A DNA stretch of 32,300 nucleotides from assembly GCA_024691325.1 (NCBI GenBank), contig JAILNR010000050.1, positions 1 to 32,300 on the forward strand. Reading direction: 5' to 3'. The position numbers were made by a program, and so were the translations under genes. Each line of letters opens with the position of its first letter. The first letter of the stretch is position 1. The notes below the pieces were generated by a model that saw only the letters and a program-made list of their open reading frames with translations, was not told the DNA's origin and did not search any database. This DNA is from Saccharofermentans sp. (GTDB lineage: Bacteria > Bacillota > Clostridia > Saccharofermentanales > Saccharofermentanaceae). This document shows, piece by piece, positions 1 through 7,153 of this stretch.

Positions 1-178
1 TTTCATTCTCTTTTAATGGGACAAGTTCCATTGGAATATCATAAATTCTGTCATTTGCGAACAGCTCTCCCATATTAATCATTTTATATCCTGATCCACG
101 AACCTTGCTTGGCTTTGTAAGTCCGTTTCTGGAATCCTCGGAATATAAGTCACCGAACTTTATACCATCCCAATTCAT
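1..178 (-). CDS. hsdS: Type I restriction-modification specificity subunit HsdS, 5' part only
   Basis: Only the first 59 codons are inside the window; the reading frame runs off the left edge. The N-terminus contains FGDLYSEDSRNGLTKPSK followed by GSGYKMINMGELFAND, which is the usual opening of an HsdS target-recognition domain (a segment around a G-x-G and the N-M-G-E-L-F stretch). HsdS would choose the DNA target for the HsdM encoded just upstream. The ATG at 178 is preceded by AGAGGTGA at good spacing, and it overlaps the stop of the preceding 73-aa ORF in an ATGA arrangement, so translation is probably coupled. The call rests on both sequence and position downstream of hsdM. The target sequence cannot be inferred because the recognition domains are not seen. 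Confidence 0.85.
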   Translation of the reverse strand, partial: MNWDGIKFGDLYSEDSRNGLTKPSKVRGSGYKMINMGELFANDRIYDIPMELVPLKENE

Positions 179-396
179 TCGGTCACCTCTTTTCTCAGTA
201 TCTCATACTGTTTTTTCCATGCTCTTGAAAGCCTTTTGCAAACATTATCAACGGATGAAAATGCACATATTCCTTCAAGCCCATTATTTGCACAAATATC
301 AGGATTATTAGCCCGGCACCCAACTGTAACATCAGCCGTATCTCCCGGCTGCAACGGAGCCTTAAACGGTACCCGTAAAGTCTTTGTGGCGCTCAT
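175..396 (-). CDS. Small Cys-containing hypothetical protein between hsdM and hsdS (73 aa)
   Basis: I do not recognise a named family. The ORF overlaps the hsdM stop by 4 bases (start at 396, hsdM ends at 393) and the hsdS start by 4 bases (ATGA), so it is locked into the operon by two translational couplings and is unlikely to be spurious. The protein begins with a basic/beta-like segment (residues 1-25). Then comes a middle with four cysteines in GCRANNPDIC, GICAF and NVCKR, and a basic, aromatic C-terminal helix-like end (SRAWKKQYEILRKEV). The Cys spacing could hold a metal or form a small structural knot, but that is inference. It may be a subunit or folding factor of the type I methyltransferase, or an anti-restriction-like modulator. 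Confidence 0.75.
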   Translation of the reverse strand: MSATKTLRVPFKAPLQPGDTADVTVGCRANNPDICANNGLEGICAFSSVDNVCKRLSRAWKKQYEILRKEVTE

Positions 397-2216
397 ATTC
401 CTATCTCCTTCAAATTCCTCGAAATAGTGTCCATAAGTTGATTGCTCTCTTCTTGTAATTTGAGCAGCTCATCGTGAATCTCTTCCATTCTCTCGTGAAA
501 ATCAACGCCATCATCTTCAACAGGGGCTACACCTACATATGCTCCGGGAGTTAATGACCATCCTTTTCCTTCTATTTCAGCTTTATCCGCAATCTTGCAG
601 AGACCGGCAATATCCTTATACTCTCCATCACCGAATTTGCTGTAAAGCCATACGGCCTCTTTGGCTATCGTGAGCTGTTCTTCCTGTTCGGCAATCTTAT
701 CATCAAACTCAGCCTGGATCCTTTTCTTGTCCTTTTTTGCAGCAGAGTCTACAGCTGCCTTAGCTTCACTTCTCAGTTCTTTAATACAATCCTCCTGAGA
801 ATGAAGGATCTCCTCAAAGTCACCTTCTCCCAGAACAGAATGGTATTCCTCTATAAGCTGCTGGTACTTGTCAGTTTCTCCACGATACAACCACACAATG
901 GCATTCATGTTTTTCAGCTGCCAGTCACTCCATTCATTGAGGGTACGATCTACGACAGTGAAATAATTCCTGGCATCGATAAACAATACCTTCTCTTTCA
1001 GGTCTTCTGCTTTTCCCTTGTCGAAAAACCACAGACTGCAAGGCAGACTCTTGGTGTAGAAGAAATTATTACCAACGCTGATCATGACATCCACATGGCC
1101 GGTCTTGACCAGCTGCTCTCTGATATCCTTGTCCTTTCCTTGGCTGTCTGTTGCTGAAGAAGCCATAACAAAACCAGCCCTTCCGGTCTCGTTAAGATAG
1201 GCATAGAAATAAGAGATCCACAGATAGTTTGCGTTGCTTATCTCATTTGCTTTGTTCACACCCGGTAAGCCGAACGGTAATCTTCCCGCATTCTGAGCCG
1301 CCTCCGCTTTAACTTTATCCACATTGAACGGTGGATTCGCCATAACATAATCACAGCAACCTGCAAGGTTATGGGCATCATTGTAGAATGTATTTGCCTC
1401 ATCACCGGACTTGATAACACCAGTAAGGCCATGTACCGCCATGTTCATCAGGCACAGTTGAGCGTTATATTCCACCTTCTCTTGTCCATAGAATGTCATT
1501 GCCTTATTTGCAGACATACCCTTGCTGTTGACGAAATCACCGGACTGAACAAACATTCCTCCGCTACCACAGGCAATATCTGCCAGTACTCCCGAGGATG
1601 GTTCAAGAATGTTTACGATCATCTTTACAAGTGATTTTGGCGTAAAAAACACTCCATCATCTTGCGCAACAACAGGTGCAAACTTACTAAGAAAATACTC
1701 ATAGATTCGACCGATAACATCACCGCCGACCTCATCAAGCGCATTATTGTTAAAGATTCTGAGAAGTTCAGCCAACAAATCATCTGAGAAAATGGTGTAA
1801 TCCTTTGGAAGAACTCCGGCCAACTGCTCAGACTGTGCTTCTACCAGCTCCATCGCATGATTTACAACTTCACCTAAACTGTTCATAGGCTGTCCGCTAT
1901 CAGATACGATATTCGCAGCCTTTATATCCTCCGGAAGATTCACAAGGTAAGAATACTGAGCTTCCTTAGGAAGATACAGCGCACTCTTTTCGGCAAAGTC
2001 AGAAGCCTCCACCGGCATAACACAGCCATTCCTGACCGGTCTATCCTTCAGAATCTCTTCCTCCACTCTCTTATATCTGCTATACGCATATCTCAGGAAC
2101 AGCAGACCCAGTACAGGCATACAGTACTGCTGAGAAGTAAGCTTCGATCCCGCTCTCAACAAATCAGCTGACTCCCACAAATCCGACTCTAATTTCTTAA
2201 TTGCTTTATTATCCAT
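393..2216 (-). CDS. hsdM: Type I restriction-modification N6-adenine methyltransferase subunit HsdM (607 aa)
   Basis: HsdM transfers a methyl group from S-adenosylmethionine to adenine in the target chosen by HsdS, as an M2S complex. Residues about 7-150 match the HsdM N-terminal helical domain (LESDLWESADLLRAGSK...). The SAM site is motif I, DIACGSGG at 213-220, and the catalytic motif IV is NPPF at 294-297; both are intact. A charged helical stretch at about 480-530 and a C-terminal coiled-coil-like tail would contact HsdS. The length is a little above the usual 500-550. The start at 2216 has GGAGATGAG just upstream. It is followed by overlapping ORFs for the small protein and hsdS. The restriction subunit hsdR is not in the window and would have to lie to the left. 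Confidence 0.95.
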   Translation of the reverse strand: MDNKAIKKLESDLWESADLLRAGSKLTSQQYCMPVLGLLFLRYAYSRYKRVEEEILKDRPVRNGCVMPVEASDFAEKSALYLPKEAQYSYLVNLPEDIKAANIVSDSGQPMNSLGEVVNHAMELVEAQSEQLAGVLPKDYTIFSDDLLAELLRIFNNNALDEVGGDVIGRIYEYFLSKFAPVVAQDDGVFFTPKSLVKMIVNILEPSSGVLADIACGSGGMFVQSGDFVNSKGMSANKAMTFYGQEKVEYNAQLCLMNMAVHGLTGVIKSGDEANTFYNDAHNLAGCCDYVMANPPFNVDKVKAEAAQNAGRLPFGLPGVNKANEISNANYLWISYFYAYLNETGRAGFVMASSATDSQGKDKDIREQLVKTGHVDVMISVGNNFFYTKSLPCSLWFFDKGKAEDLKEKVLFIDARNYFTVVDRTLNEWSDWQLKNMNAIVWLYRGETDKYQQLIEEYHSVLGEGDFEEILHSQEDCIKELRSEAKAAVDSAAKKDKKRIQAEFDDKIAEQEEQLTIAKEAVWLYSKFGDGEYKDIAGLCKIADKAEIEGKGWSLTPGAYVGVAPVEDDGVDFHERMEEIHDELLKLQEESNQLMDTISRNLKEIGI

Positions 2217-2284
2217 TCTTAACTCATCTCCAAAAAGTAATACACATATTTCTATTATATTATAGGTTCCAATTTGTACTTTTA
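2217..2284 (-). promoter_or_regulatory. Possible hsdM promoter, two overlapping -10 boxes
   Basis: The 68-bp gap between the 177-aa gene and hsdM contains, on the minus strand, CCTATAATATAATAG, i.e. two overlapping TATAAT hexamers about 40 bp upstream of the hsdM ATG. No good -35 hexamer sits at 17 bp from either, so this may be a weak or activator-dependent internal promoter. It would let hsdM-hsdS be expressed apart from the upstream fusion methyltransferase. Confidence 0.4.
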
Positions 2285-2818
2285 TTATGCAGCCTGTATC
2301 AGGCCATTATTGATACACTCCTCTAGTTTTGCCTTCAAATCACTTTTTGTGATCTTCAACCCATTGCTTCCTAATCTAACAACCGGCGGATAACCTTCTT
2401 TATTCTCAATGGCAGAAATGACACTTCCGTATTCTTCTTTAGACTTAGCACTGTGTGGCATCGGTCCTACCATAATCAAACTATATGTCGGATCATACTG
2501 TGTCTTCCTAAAATTGAATTTAACAGCATCCTCATATTCTAGATATAATTCCATACGTCTTTTGTTAATACCAAATCTTTCTGCTATCGCTAAAATGATA
2601 TTGGCTGCTATTGCTGATTGCCCAATTATTATTATTTTTCCGTTTGCTTGAACTTTATAACCGGTCTCAACACGAAGAAGTTCTGCCAACCCAAGAAGGT
2701 CCAATAATTCTACGATTCTTTCCTCTCTATTAAGGCGAGATAATATATGTCCCAACTTCTCTTCAAGTTCCGGTCTTAATTCATCTTCTAGATTCATAAG
2801 CTCGTAAACATCAAGCAT
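2285..2818 (-). CDS. Unrecognised 177-aa partner of the fused methyltransferase
   Basis: No family was recognised. The start is placed at the ATG at 2818 because AAGGAGG lies 9 bases upstream. The longer reading to 2845 would overlap the previous gene by 23 bases and has no such site. The previous gene stops at 2823, so the two are separated by 4 bases. An N-terminal acidic, leucine-rich helical part (residues 1-55) is followed by a hydrophobic strand-loop, GKIIIIGQSAIAANIILAIAE, reminiscent of a small Rossmann-like or DUF2325-like fold. A second strand carries SLIMVGPMPHS, and the C-terminus is amphipathic helical with a KITKSDLKAKLEE stretch. The tight spacing suggests a dedicated subunit or modulator of the upstream methyltransferase. 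A nucleotide-sensing role is speculative. Confidence 0.8.
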   Translation of the reverse strand: MLDVYELMNLEDELRPELEEKLGHILSRLNREERIVELLDLLGLAELLRVETGYKVQANGKIIIIGQSAIAANIILAIAERFGINKRRMELYLEYEDAVKFNFRKTQYDPTYSLIMVGPMPHSAKSKEEYGSVISAIENKEGYPPVVRLGSNGLKITKSDLKAKLEECINNGLIQAA

Positions 2819-2822
2819 ATAT

Positions 2823-4559
2823 TTATCCCTCCTTGTCATCATCAAGACAATGCTGCAATCTGTTAATCGCTTGGTCTAGACGTTTTTTCAAAATAAAGAC
2901 CTCATCTCTTGTAGCCTGATACTTTTTAGCAATCCTTTCCTGTTCTTCCATTGACGGCAAGGGTATTAGAATCGACTTCAAATCTTCAACACCAATGTTA
3001 GGAATCGTTGCACCAACAGTTATACTCTTAAGAGTAGCTATGCCATCCTCACTATCCAAAAACGCTTTAATGTAGTATGGATTTGCTTTCTTCTCATCAA
3101 GTTCAATGATGTAGAGGTTGCCATTGGCAAGTACCTGCTTATCTCCTTCCATATTAACTACAGCTACTTTATACGGATAACCATTCTTTGAAAGAATGAG
3201 ATTGTTATTCTTTAAGCAGTACTTCTTATGCTTTTCGTCAATTCCGGATATATACGGTAAATCTTCATCTATCATTCCGTCCTTGATATTGGAGAGCATT
3301 AAATACTGTGAATTTGTAGGGATCTCACTAGCCATTTCATCAAGATCCTTTGCTGTACAAGGAGCCCCTCTAGTAATCCTTTTAATGATGTTCTCAAACT
3401 TAACGCCGTTTTCTATATTTGTTGGAGCGCTAACATATCTTCCATAATGGAGTGAATAATCATTATTCCGAAGCTCTTCAAGAGTTATTGTTTTGCTAAT
3501 ATCACTATCTGTTTTAAGTGCTTCAAGTATTGCCTCTATGTTCTCATCAGAGAACACATTTATTCTTCTTCCCTGTACACAATTATTTGAAGCATCTACA
3601 AGCCTGATACTCTTGTTTCCAAAACTGAATACTACCAGCGATGTTGCAACGTTTGTAAAAGAAAACATATTCTTAGGAAGAGCAATAACACTTTCGATAA
3701 GACCGTTCTCAACAAAATGCCTTCTTGTGCCCATATCAATGTTATTCCAAGTGCTTCCATTTGTAATAATGGCAACTGCTCTTCCCTTTTTTGCTAAGGA
3801 ATCACAGATCAGACTATTGAAAATCCAATCCGATGAAGTAGCTTTTGTAAATGCTGGATTGCCAGTAAATAATTCATCAAGATAAGGGGCCCCTGTATCA
3901 AGCATCTTTAATCTGAGACCAAAAGGATAATTTGAAAAGATCTTGTCGAACTTCTTTCCAGAAGCGGGGATTGTCTCGAAAACATTACCTATTACAACTT
4001 CTGACTTGCCACCAATTAACTCTATCCTGATCTTTGAAATGATAAACTTCTGAACATTTATCTCAAATCCAGTAATTTCAGATCCTGAACCCTGAATGAT
4101 ATGGTTAACTATAAATGTTCCGCCACCACAGCATATATCTGCAACAGCATCTTTTTTAGAACAACCCAGTATTCTTTCAGATAACCTAACTATTGATGCA
4201 GGTGTAGATTCGTCATAGCCTTTTTCCTGAGTTTCTGTTGTTAATGCTAAGCATACAAACACCGGCTTATCGTAATTCTCAGCCCTTTCAACAATTCTCT
4301 TCCACTCGTCAGGCTTAACCATCTCTGTAAACTGATTAACGATAACCTGATCAATACCAATATCGTTATTACATATTTCCTCATAAGTAATAGAAGTCCC
4401 TACCGTTTTCTCAAGGAGATATGAAACAACAACAACTTCAAGTTCATATTTTGATGCTACTGTACGCTCTCGAATGATAGATACAATATCCCACTCAAGT
4501 CTGCGGGCTGCTTCGTTAATCTTCTGATCGTTCATCAATTTCTTATAATCGTAATGCAT
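2823..4559 (-). CDS. N6-adenine DNA methyltransferase fused to a single HsdS-like target-recognition domain (578 aa)
   Basis: Residues about 10-110 are an HsdM-like helical N-terminus. About 115-330 is the SAM-binding methylase core with motif I as DICCGGG (141-147). The motif IV position reads SNYPFG (209-214), so the usual N-P-P-F is N-Y-P-F. Residues about 385-570 look like one HsdS half: a recognition domain, then IPNIGVEDLKSILIPLPS, then a coiled coil (EEQERIAKKY to the end) of the kind that spaces recognition domains. Such single-chain M-S proteins are known from type I-like and type IIG-like systems. The ATG at 4559 is chosen because GGAGG is 5 bases upstream; upstream Met codons would overrun the promoter and operators. 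No nuclease domain is visible in this chain, so it is either a solitary methylase or works with other subunits. A dimer would be needed to supply two recognition halves. Confidence 0.85.
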   Translation of the reverse strand: MHYDYKKLMNDQKINEAARRLEWDIVSIIRERTVASKYELEVVVVSYLLEKTVGTSITYEEICNNDIGIDQVIVNQFTEMVKPDEWKRIVERAENYDKPVFVCLALTTETQEKGYDESTPASIVRLSERILGCSKKDAVADICCGGGTFIVNHIIQGSGSEITGFEINVQKFIISKIRIELIGGKSEVVIGNVFETIPASGKKFDKIFSNYPFGLRLKMLDTGAPYLDELFTGNPAFTKATSSDWIFNSLICDSLAKKGRAVAIITNGSTWNNIDMGTRRHFVENGLIESVIALPKNMFSFTNVATSLVVFSFGNKSIRLVDASNNCVQGRRINVFSDENIEAILEALKTDSDISKTITLEELRNNDYSLHYGRYVSAPTNIENGVKFENIIKRITRGAPCTAKDLDEMASEIPTNSQYLMLSNIKDGMIDEDLPYISGIDEKHKKYCLKNNNLILSKNGYPYKVAVVNMEGDKQVLANGNLYIIELDEKKANPYYIKAFLDSEDGIATLKSITVGATIPNIGVEDLKSILIPLPSMEEQERIAKKYQATRDEVFILKKRLDQAINRLQHCLDDDKEG

Positions 4560-4582
4560 ATATACCTCCATGTGTGTTTTTT

Positions 4583-4596
4583 GGTTTTTGATAACC
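4583..4596. promoter_or_regulatory. Second operator-like palindrome covering the predicted transcription start
   Basis: GGTTTTTGATAACC matches the upstream palindrome at 12 of 14 positions and lies 2 bp downstream of the -10 box, across the predicted +1. Binding here would block initiation directly. It is a weaker dyad than the upstream copy (one arm has a mismatch). Confidence 0.55.
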
Positions 4597-4598
4597 AG

Positions 4599-4627
4599 AT
4601 TATACAATCCAATCAAGTAGATGTCAA
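4599..4627 (-). promoter_or_regulatory. Consensus sigma-70/SigA promoter of the fused methyltransferase
   Basis: On the minus strand TTGACA (4627-4622), a 17-base spacer and TATAAT (4604-4599) form a perfect housekeeping promoter. Transcription would start near 4592, about 30 bases before the ATG at 4559. It is embedded between two copies of the palindrome described at 4583-4596 and 4631-4644. Confidence 0.85.
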
Positions 4628-4630
4628 TAT

Positions 4631-4644
4631 GGTTATTCATAACC
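4631..4644. promoter_or_regulatory. Operator-like palindrome upstream of the -35 box
   Basis: GGTTATTCATAACC is a perfect 6+6 dyad around a 2-base centre, ending 4 bp from the -35 hexamer. A near copy occurs 48 bp away (centre to centre) on the other side of the promoter, which is what a dimeric repressor binding two sites or looping DNA would need. The regulator is not identified. Confidence 0.6.
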
Positions 4645-4793
4645 ACACAACGCAGTTTGAGTCTGATACTGCTGGATGGCCTACAATCAATGAAAGTGTG
4701 TCTTTCCATTGTGGATTCATACTATTACTTTTTACGGAGTTCTGTTTAATAAGTGATGAACCAATTCTTAATTTGATTCAAGTAGTATTCTGT

Positions 4794-5615
4794 CTATTCT
4801 TCACTAATCAACTTGCACTTATCAATACACGTTCTAAAATCTAATTCTTTGACACCGATTCCACAAAAATCAATAATTACAAGATTGTTCTTGTACCCTT
4901 CAACAATCCCCTCTCCAAACCGCTCATGCATTAGGCGCCTTCCCATAGGGAAACGTCTTCGAGCATTCTTCTCATTATTAGCCAAACGCGGTAACTTTTT
5001 GGTATCCACATCGGGAACTGTTACAAAGAACTTAGTTAGATCACAAGTCTTTATTCTGTTAGATGGGATTTTATCTGGTTTTAACACAAACCTAGGTTTA
5101 ATAATCTTAGTGTTATCATCAACATAATGGTTTACAAAAGATAAGTCTTCTTGCCACTTTTGTCGAGCTTCCTCATTCCCCCGCTTTTTGCCGTTGTACG
5201 AAATAAAAAATTGCAAATCGCATATTATCTCTTGTTTAGAAATATAACCATTATTAATAATCGTTGTAAGCACGCTATGACGCTCTGATCTGGTTAAAAC
5301 ACCCTGCTGAACATTGTACCCATATAGCATTAGCTTTGATGCTTTTTTCAAATTTCCTGCTAAGTCATAAGCTAAATAGTAATTAAGAGCAGGATGTATT
5401 CCTTCTTCTATGCATTTTTGAAGTGCACTATTGCTAACATAGTATTTATCACAATCCGTACAATGAAATACATTAGCTTCGATAGGATCACCATCAGGTA
5501 TAGTTACGGTTTGAGCAGTAACTGTAACTACTTTATGTCCTTTTCTTTTACATTCATTATTCAATCTATCATAGACATACACGAGCTTCTCGTCACTTTG
5601 CTTCAGATTATCCAC
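4794..5615 (-). CDS. Unrecognised protein with Zn-like CxxC pair and UvrD/PcrA-like C-terminal Tudor-like segment (273 aa)
   Basis: The whole protein was not assigned to a named family. An N-terminal part contains CKRKGH and HCTDCDKYY, which could ligate zinc. The middle carries a helical motif, VLTRSERHSVLTTIINNGY... to RQKWQEDLSFV, of a type I have seen in other clostridial hypothetical proteins but cannot name. The last ~45 residues (GRRLMHERFGEGIVEGY...IDFCGIGVKELD) resemble the Tudor-like domain at the C-terminus of UvrD/PcrA helicases, which in PcrA contacts RNA polymerase. I prefer the GTG start at 5615: GGAGG is 9 bases upstream and a possible -10 (TATGAT, 5654-5659) would start transcription near 5647. 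The longer ATG start at 5651 has no ribosome site and would lie at or before the transcript start. It is co-directional with the methyltransferase but 234 bp away with its own signals. Confidence 0.75.
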   Translation of the reverse strand: MDNLKQSDEKLVYVYDRLNNECKRKGHKVVTVTAQTVTIPDGDPIEANVFHCTDCDKYYVSNSALQKCIEEGIHPALNYYLAYDLAGNLKKASKLMLYGYNVQQGVLTRSERHSVLTTIINNGYISKQEIICDLQFFISYNGKKRGNEEARQKWQEDLSFVNHYVDDNTKIIKPRFVLKPDKIPSNRIKTCDLTKFFVTVPDVDTKKLPRLANNEKNARRRFPMGRRLMHERFGEGIVEGYKNNLVIIDFCGIGVKELDFRTCIDKCKLISEE

Positions 5616-5651
5616 AATGCTATGCCTCCATCCAAAAGAATCTTCTATCAT

Positions 5652-5869
5652 CTATCATATCTATGCACCATATAAAATGTGTTATTGAAGCGTTAATAAA
5701 CCGAGAATTACTCACCCGAGACTTCCTATTTCAAGCTATTCGAAACCACTTATAGTCGGCCACTCAGATGTCACTGTCGTAAGTTCGCGACCCGTAAATC
5801 CAAAAAACGGGCAAAAACTAGCTCCGTTCAGGTAAACTTTTCGCCCGGGATTTTTGGCAAAAAATAAAT
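5652..5869. other. Gene-poor junction between the restriction island and tRNA-Gly
   Basis: No convincing gene is present. The stretch holds short inverted repeats (CCCGT...ACGGG around 5791-5811) and one copy of the 11-base direct repeat AAAAACTAGCT at 5813-5823, whose second copy is at 5901-5911. Together with the change to more AT-rich DNA to the left, this is where an integrated element would end. No complete integrase or second tRNA 3' copy is visible in the window. Confidence 0.4.
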
Positions 5870-5900
5870 CCGCAAACGCCCGTTGCTTGGGCATTTGCGG
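5857..5900 (-). terminator. Rho-independent terminator of tRNA-Gly
   Basis: A hairpin at 5870-5900 pairs CCGCAAA with TTTGCGG and GCCC with GGGC around a 7-base loop, with one internal mismatch. On the minus strand it is followed by ATTTATTTTTT (5869-5859). It lies about 30 bases downstream of the tRNA CCA end. Confidence 0.8.
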
Positions 5901-5911
5901 AAAAACTAGCT
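5901..5911. repeat. AAAAACTAGCT direct repeat, tRNA-proximal copy
   Basis: This 11-base copy lies between the tRNA-Gly 3' end and its terminator hairpin; the other copy is at 5813-5823, 88 bp away. The two bracket the terminator. It could be a chance AT-rich repeat or the trace of a small insertion. Confidence 0.4.
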
Positions 5912-5928
5912 ATTCCGTAGTGCTAGCA

Positions 5929-6004
<76 letters not shown>

Positions 6005-6020
6005 ATTTAAGACAAAAATA

Positions 6021-6049
6021 ATTCTATTTCACACGCTTTATGTTGTCAA
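6021..6049 (-). promoter_or_regulatory. tRNA-Gly promoter
   Basis: On the minus strand TTGACA (6049-6044), a 17-base spacer and TAGAAT (6026-6021) lie 16 bases before the tRNA 5' end. It partly fills the 49-bp gap behind the GH26 gene. Confidence 0.8.
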
Positions 6050-6053
6050 CAAA

Positions 6054-7151
6054 TCAGGGCGCGAGCAGAACCCGCGAATCCTTGCAAAATGCGACGAAAT
6101 CATCGCACATCTCATGGCGGAAACTTACCTGTCCATCCTCATCTTTAAGCTCATAAGGAACCCAGAACTGCTGATCCGAGAAATTAGCCCAGGTAAGAAA
6201 ATATGAACACCTTGATCCGGCTTCAAAAGAAGCAACAAAAGAAATAAGCTCCGTGAAGAAATCCTTAACCACATTCCCCTGCGGTGCGAGGCCTTCGTAG
6301 TAGCCTCCGACCGAGTCGAGAACGCGGATGCCAATCTCGGTCAGCGCATACGGCTTACCGTGATCAAGACTTAACTTCCAAAGGATCTCCATCGACCCCT
6401 TAAGTTTGTCGAAGAACTTATCATCATTTGACGGCTTATCGCGGTAAATATCCATTCCAAGGACATCAATATAGTCGTCACCGGGATAGCGGCGCAGATA
6501 CTCGCGCTCGTTAGCAAAGAATCCGTTCGGAGAGTAGCAGTAAGCAAAACTCTTTATATTCTTCTGCTCCTGCAGATAATCGACCGTATAACGGAAAAGC
6601 GTTACATACTTATCGTCAGCAAGGTGCTTTCTTCCCCACCAGAACCAGTCACCGTTATCCTCGTGGAAAGGACGGAAAAGCATCGGTATCGGCACACCGT
6701 CAACGTCAACGCACTCCTGTGCGAAGTCTGCGATGGCATCGAGGAACCTTAGATACTTGGCATTAAGATCTCCTCCCGGAAGGATGCGCGGTCCGACGTT
6801 GCCGTCAGTAAAATTAGGAGAGTAATCGTAAAAATCGTCCCCGCCCAGCGAGAAATTCGGCATATGAGACGAGAGCGTGATTATGCATCCTTCGCGGTGC
6901 AGCTCCTGAACCACACGGACAAGCTGCTCCATGTTCCCCTCGTAGCCGAAGAAACTTAAAGTATCGATACCGACAACAGCAGGATGCTTTCCGACGAGAT
7001 TTTTGACATCAGATTCCGTTCCGTCGTGCACTTTTATGGACACGCCGATGTGGCCCGCATTCTGGTGACCGAACATAAAGTCCCCGGAATAGGCCACATC
7101 CTCTATCTTGCCTATAAGGCTGTAAACGCCTGGAATACGGTCTTTTAACAT
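6054..7151 (-). CDS. GH26-family beta-mannanase-like glycoside hydrolase, intracellular (365 aa)
   Basis: GH26 enzymes are retaining (beta/alpha)8-barrel hydrolases, mostly cutting beta-1,4-mannan or manno-oligosaccharides. The acid/base region reads FRPFHEDNGDWFWWG, with H163-E164 and the aromatic WFWWG at 169-173, exactly the GH26 pattern. The nucleophile is E272 in YALTEIG at the end of the eighth-strand region. There is no signal peptide (MLKDRIPGVYSLIG), so it should act in the cytoplasm on imported oligosaccharides, or as an exo-type mannobiohydrolase. Length is normal for a lone catalytic domain. The start at 7151 follows an AGAAGGA site and sits 2 bases after the stop of the upstream gene, so the two are one operon. 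A beta-1,3-xylanase or other GH26 activity is possible; family membership is much surer than substrate. Confidence 0.9.
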   Translation of the reverse strand: MLKDRIPGVYSLIGKIEDVAYSGDFMFGHQNAGHIGVSIKVHDGTESDVKNLVGKHPAVVGIDTLSFFGYEGNMEQLVRVVQELHREGCIITLSSHMPNFSLGGDDFYDYSPNFTDGNVGPRILPGGDLNAKYLRFLDAIADFAQECVDVDGVPIPMLFRPFHEDNGDWFWWGRKHLADDKYVTLFRYTVDYLQEQKNIKSFAYCYSPNGFFANEREYLRRYPGDDYIDVLGMDIYRDKPSNDDKFFDKLKGSMEILWKLSLDHGKPYALTEIGIRVLDSVGGYYEGLAPQGNVVKDFFTELISFVASFEAGSRCSYFLTWANFSDQQFWVPYELKDEDGQVSFRHEMCDDFVAFCKDSRVLLAP

Positions 7152-7153
7152 TG

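Noticed and set aside
4560..4709. N-terminal extension of the fused methyltransferase to an ATG at 4709
   Set aside because: It would code through the promoter and operators; GGAGG before 4559 and the HsdM-like N-terminus support the shorter start.
5813..5911. AAAAACTAGCT repeats as attL/attR of a small insertion
   Set aside because: Only 11 bases and 88 bp apart around a tRNA terminator; no mobile gene lies between them, so they are listed as a repeat only.
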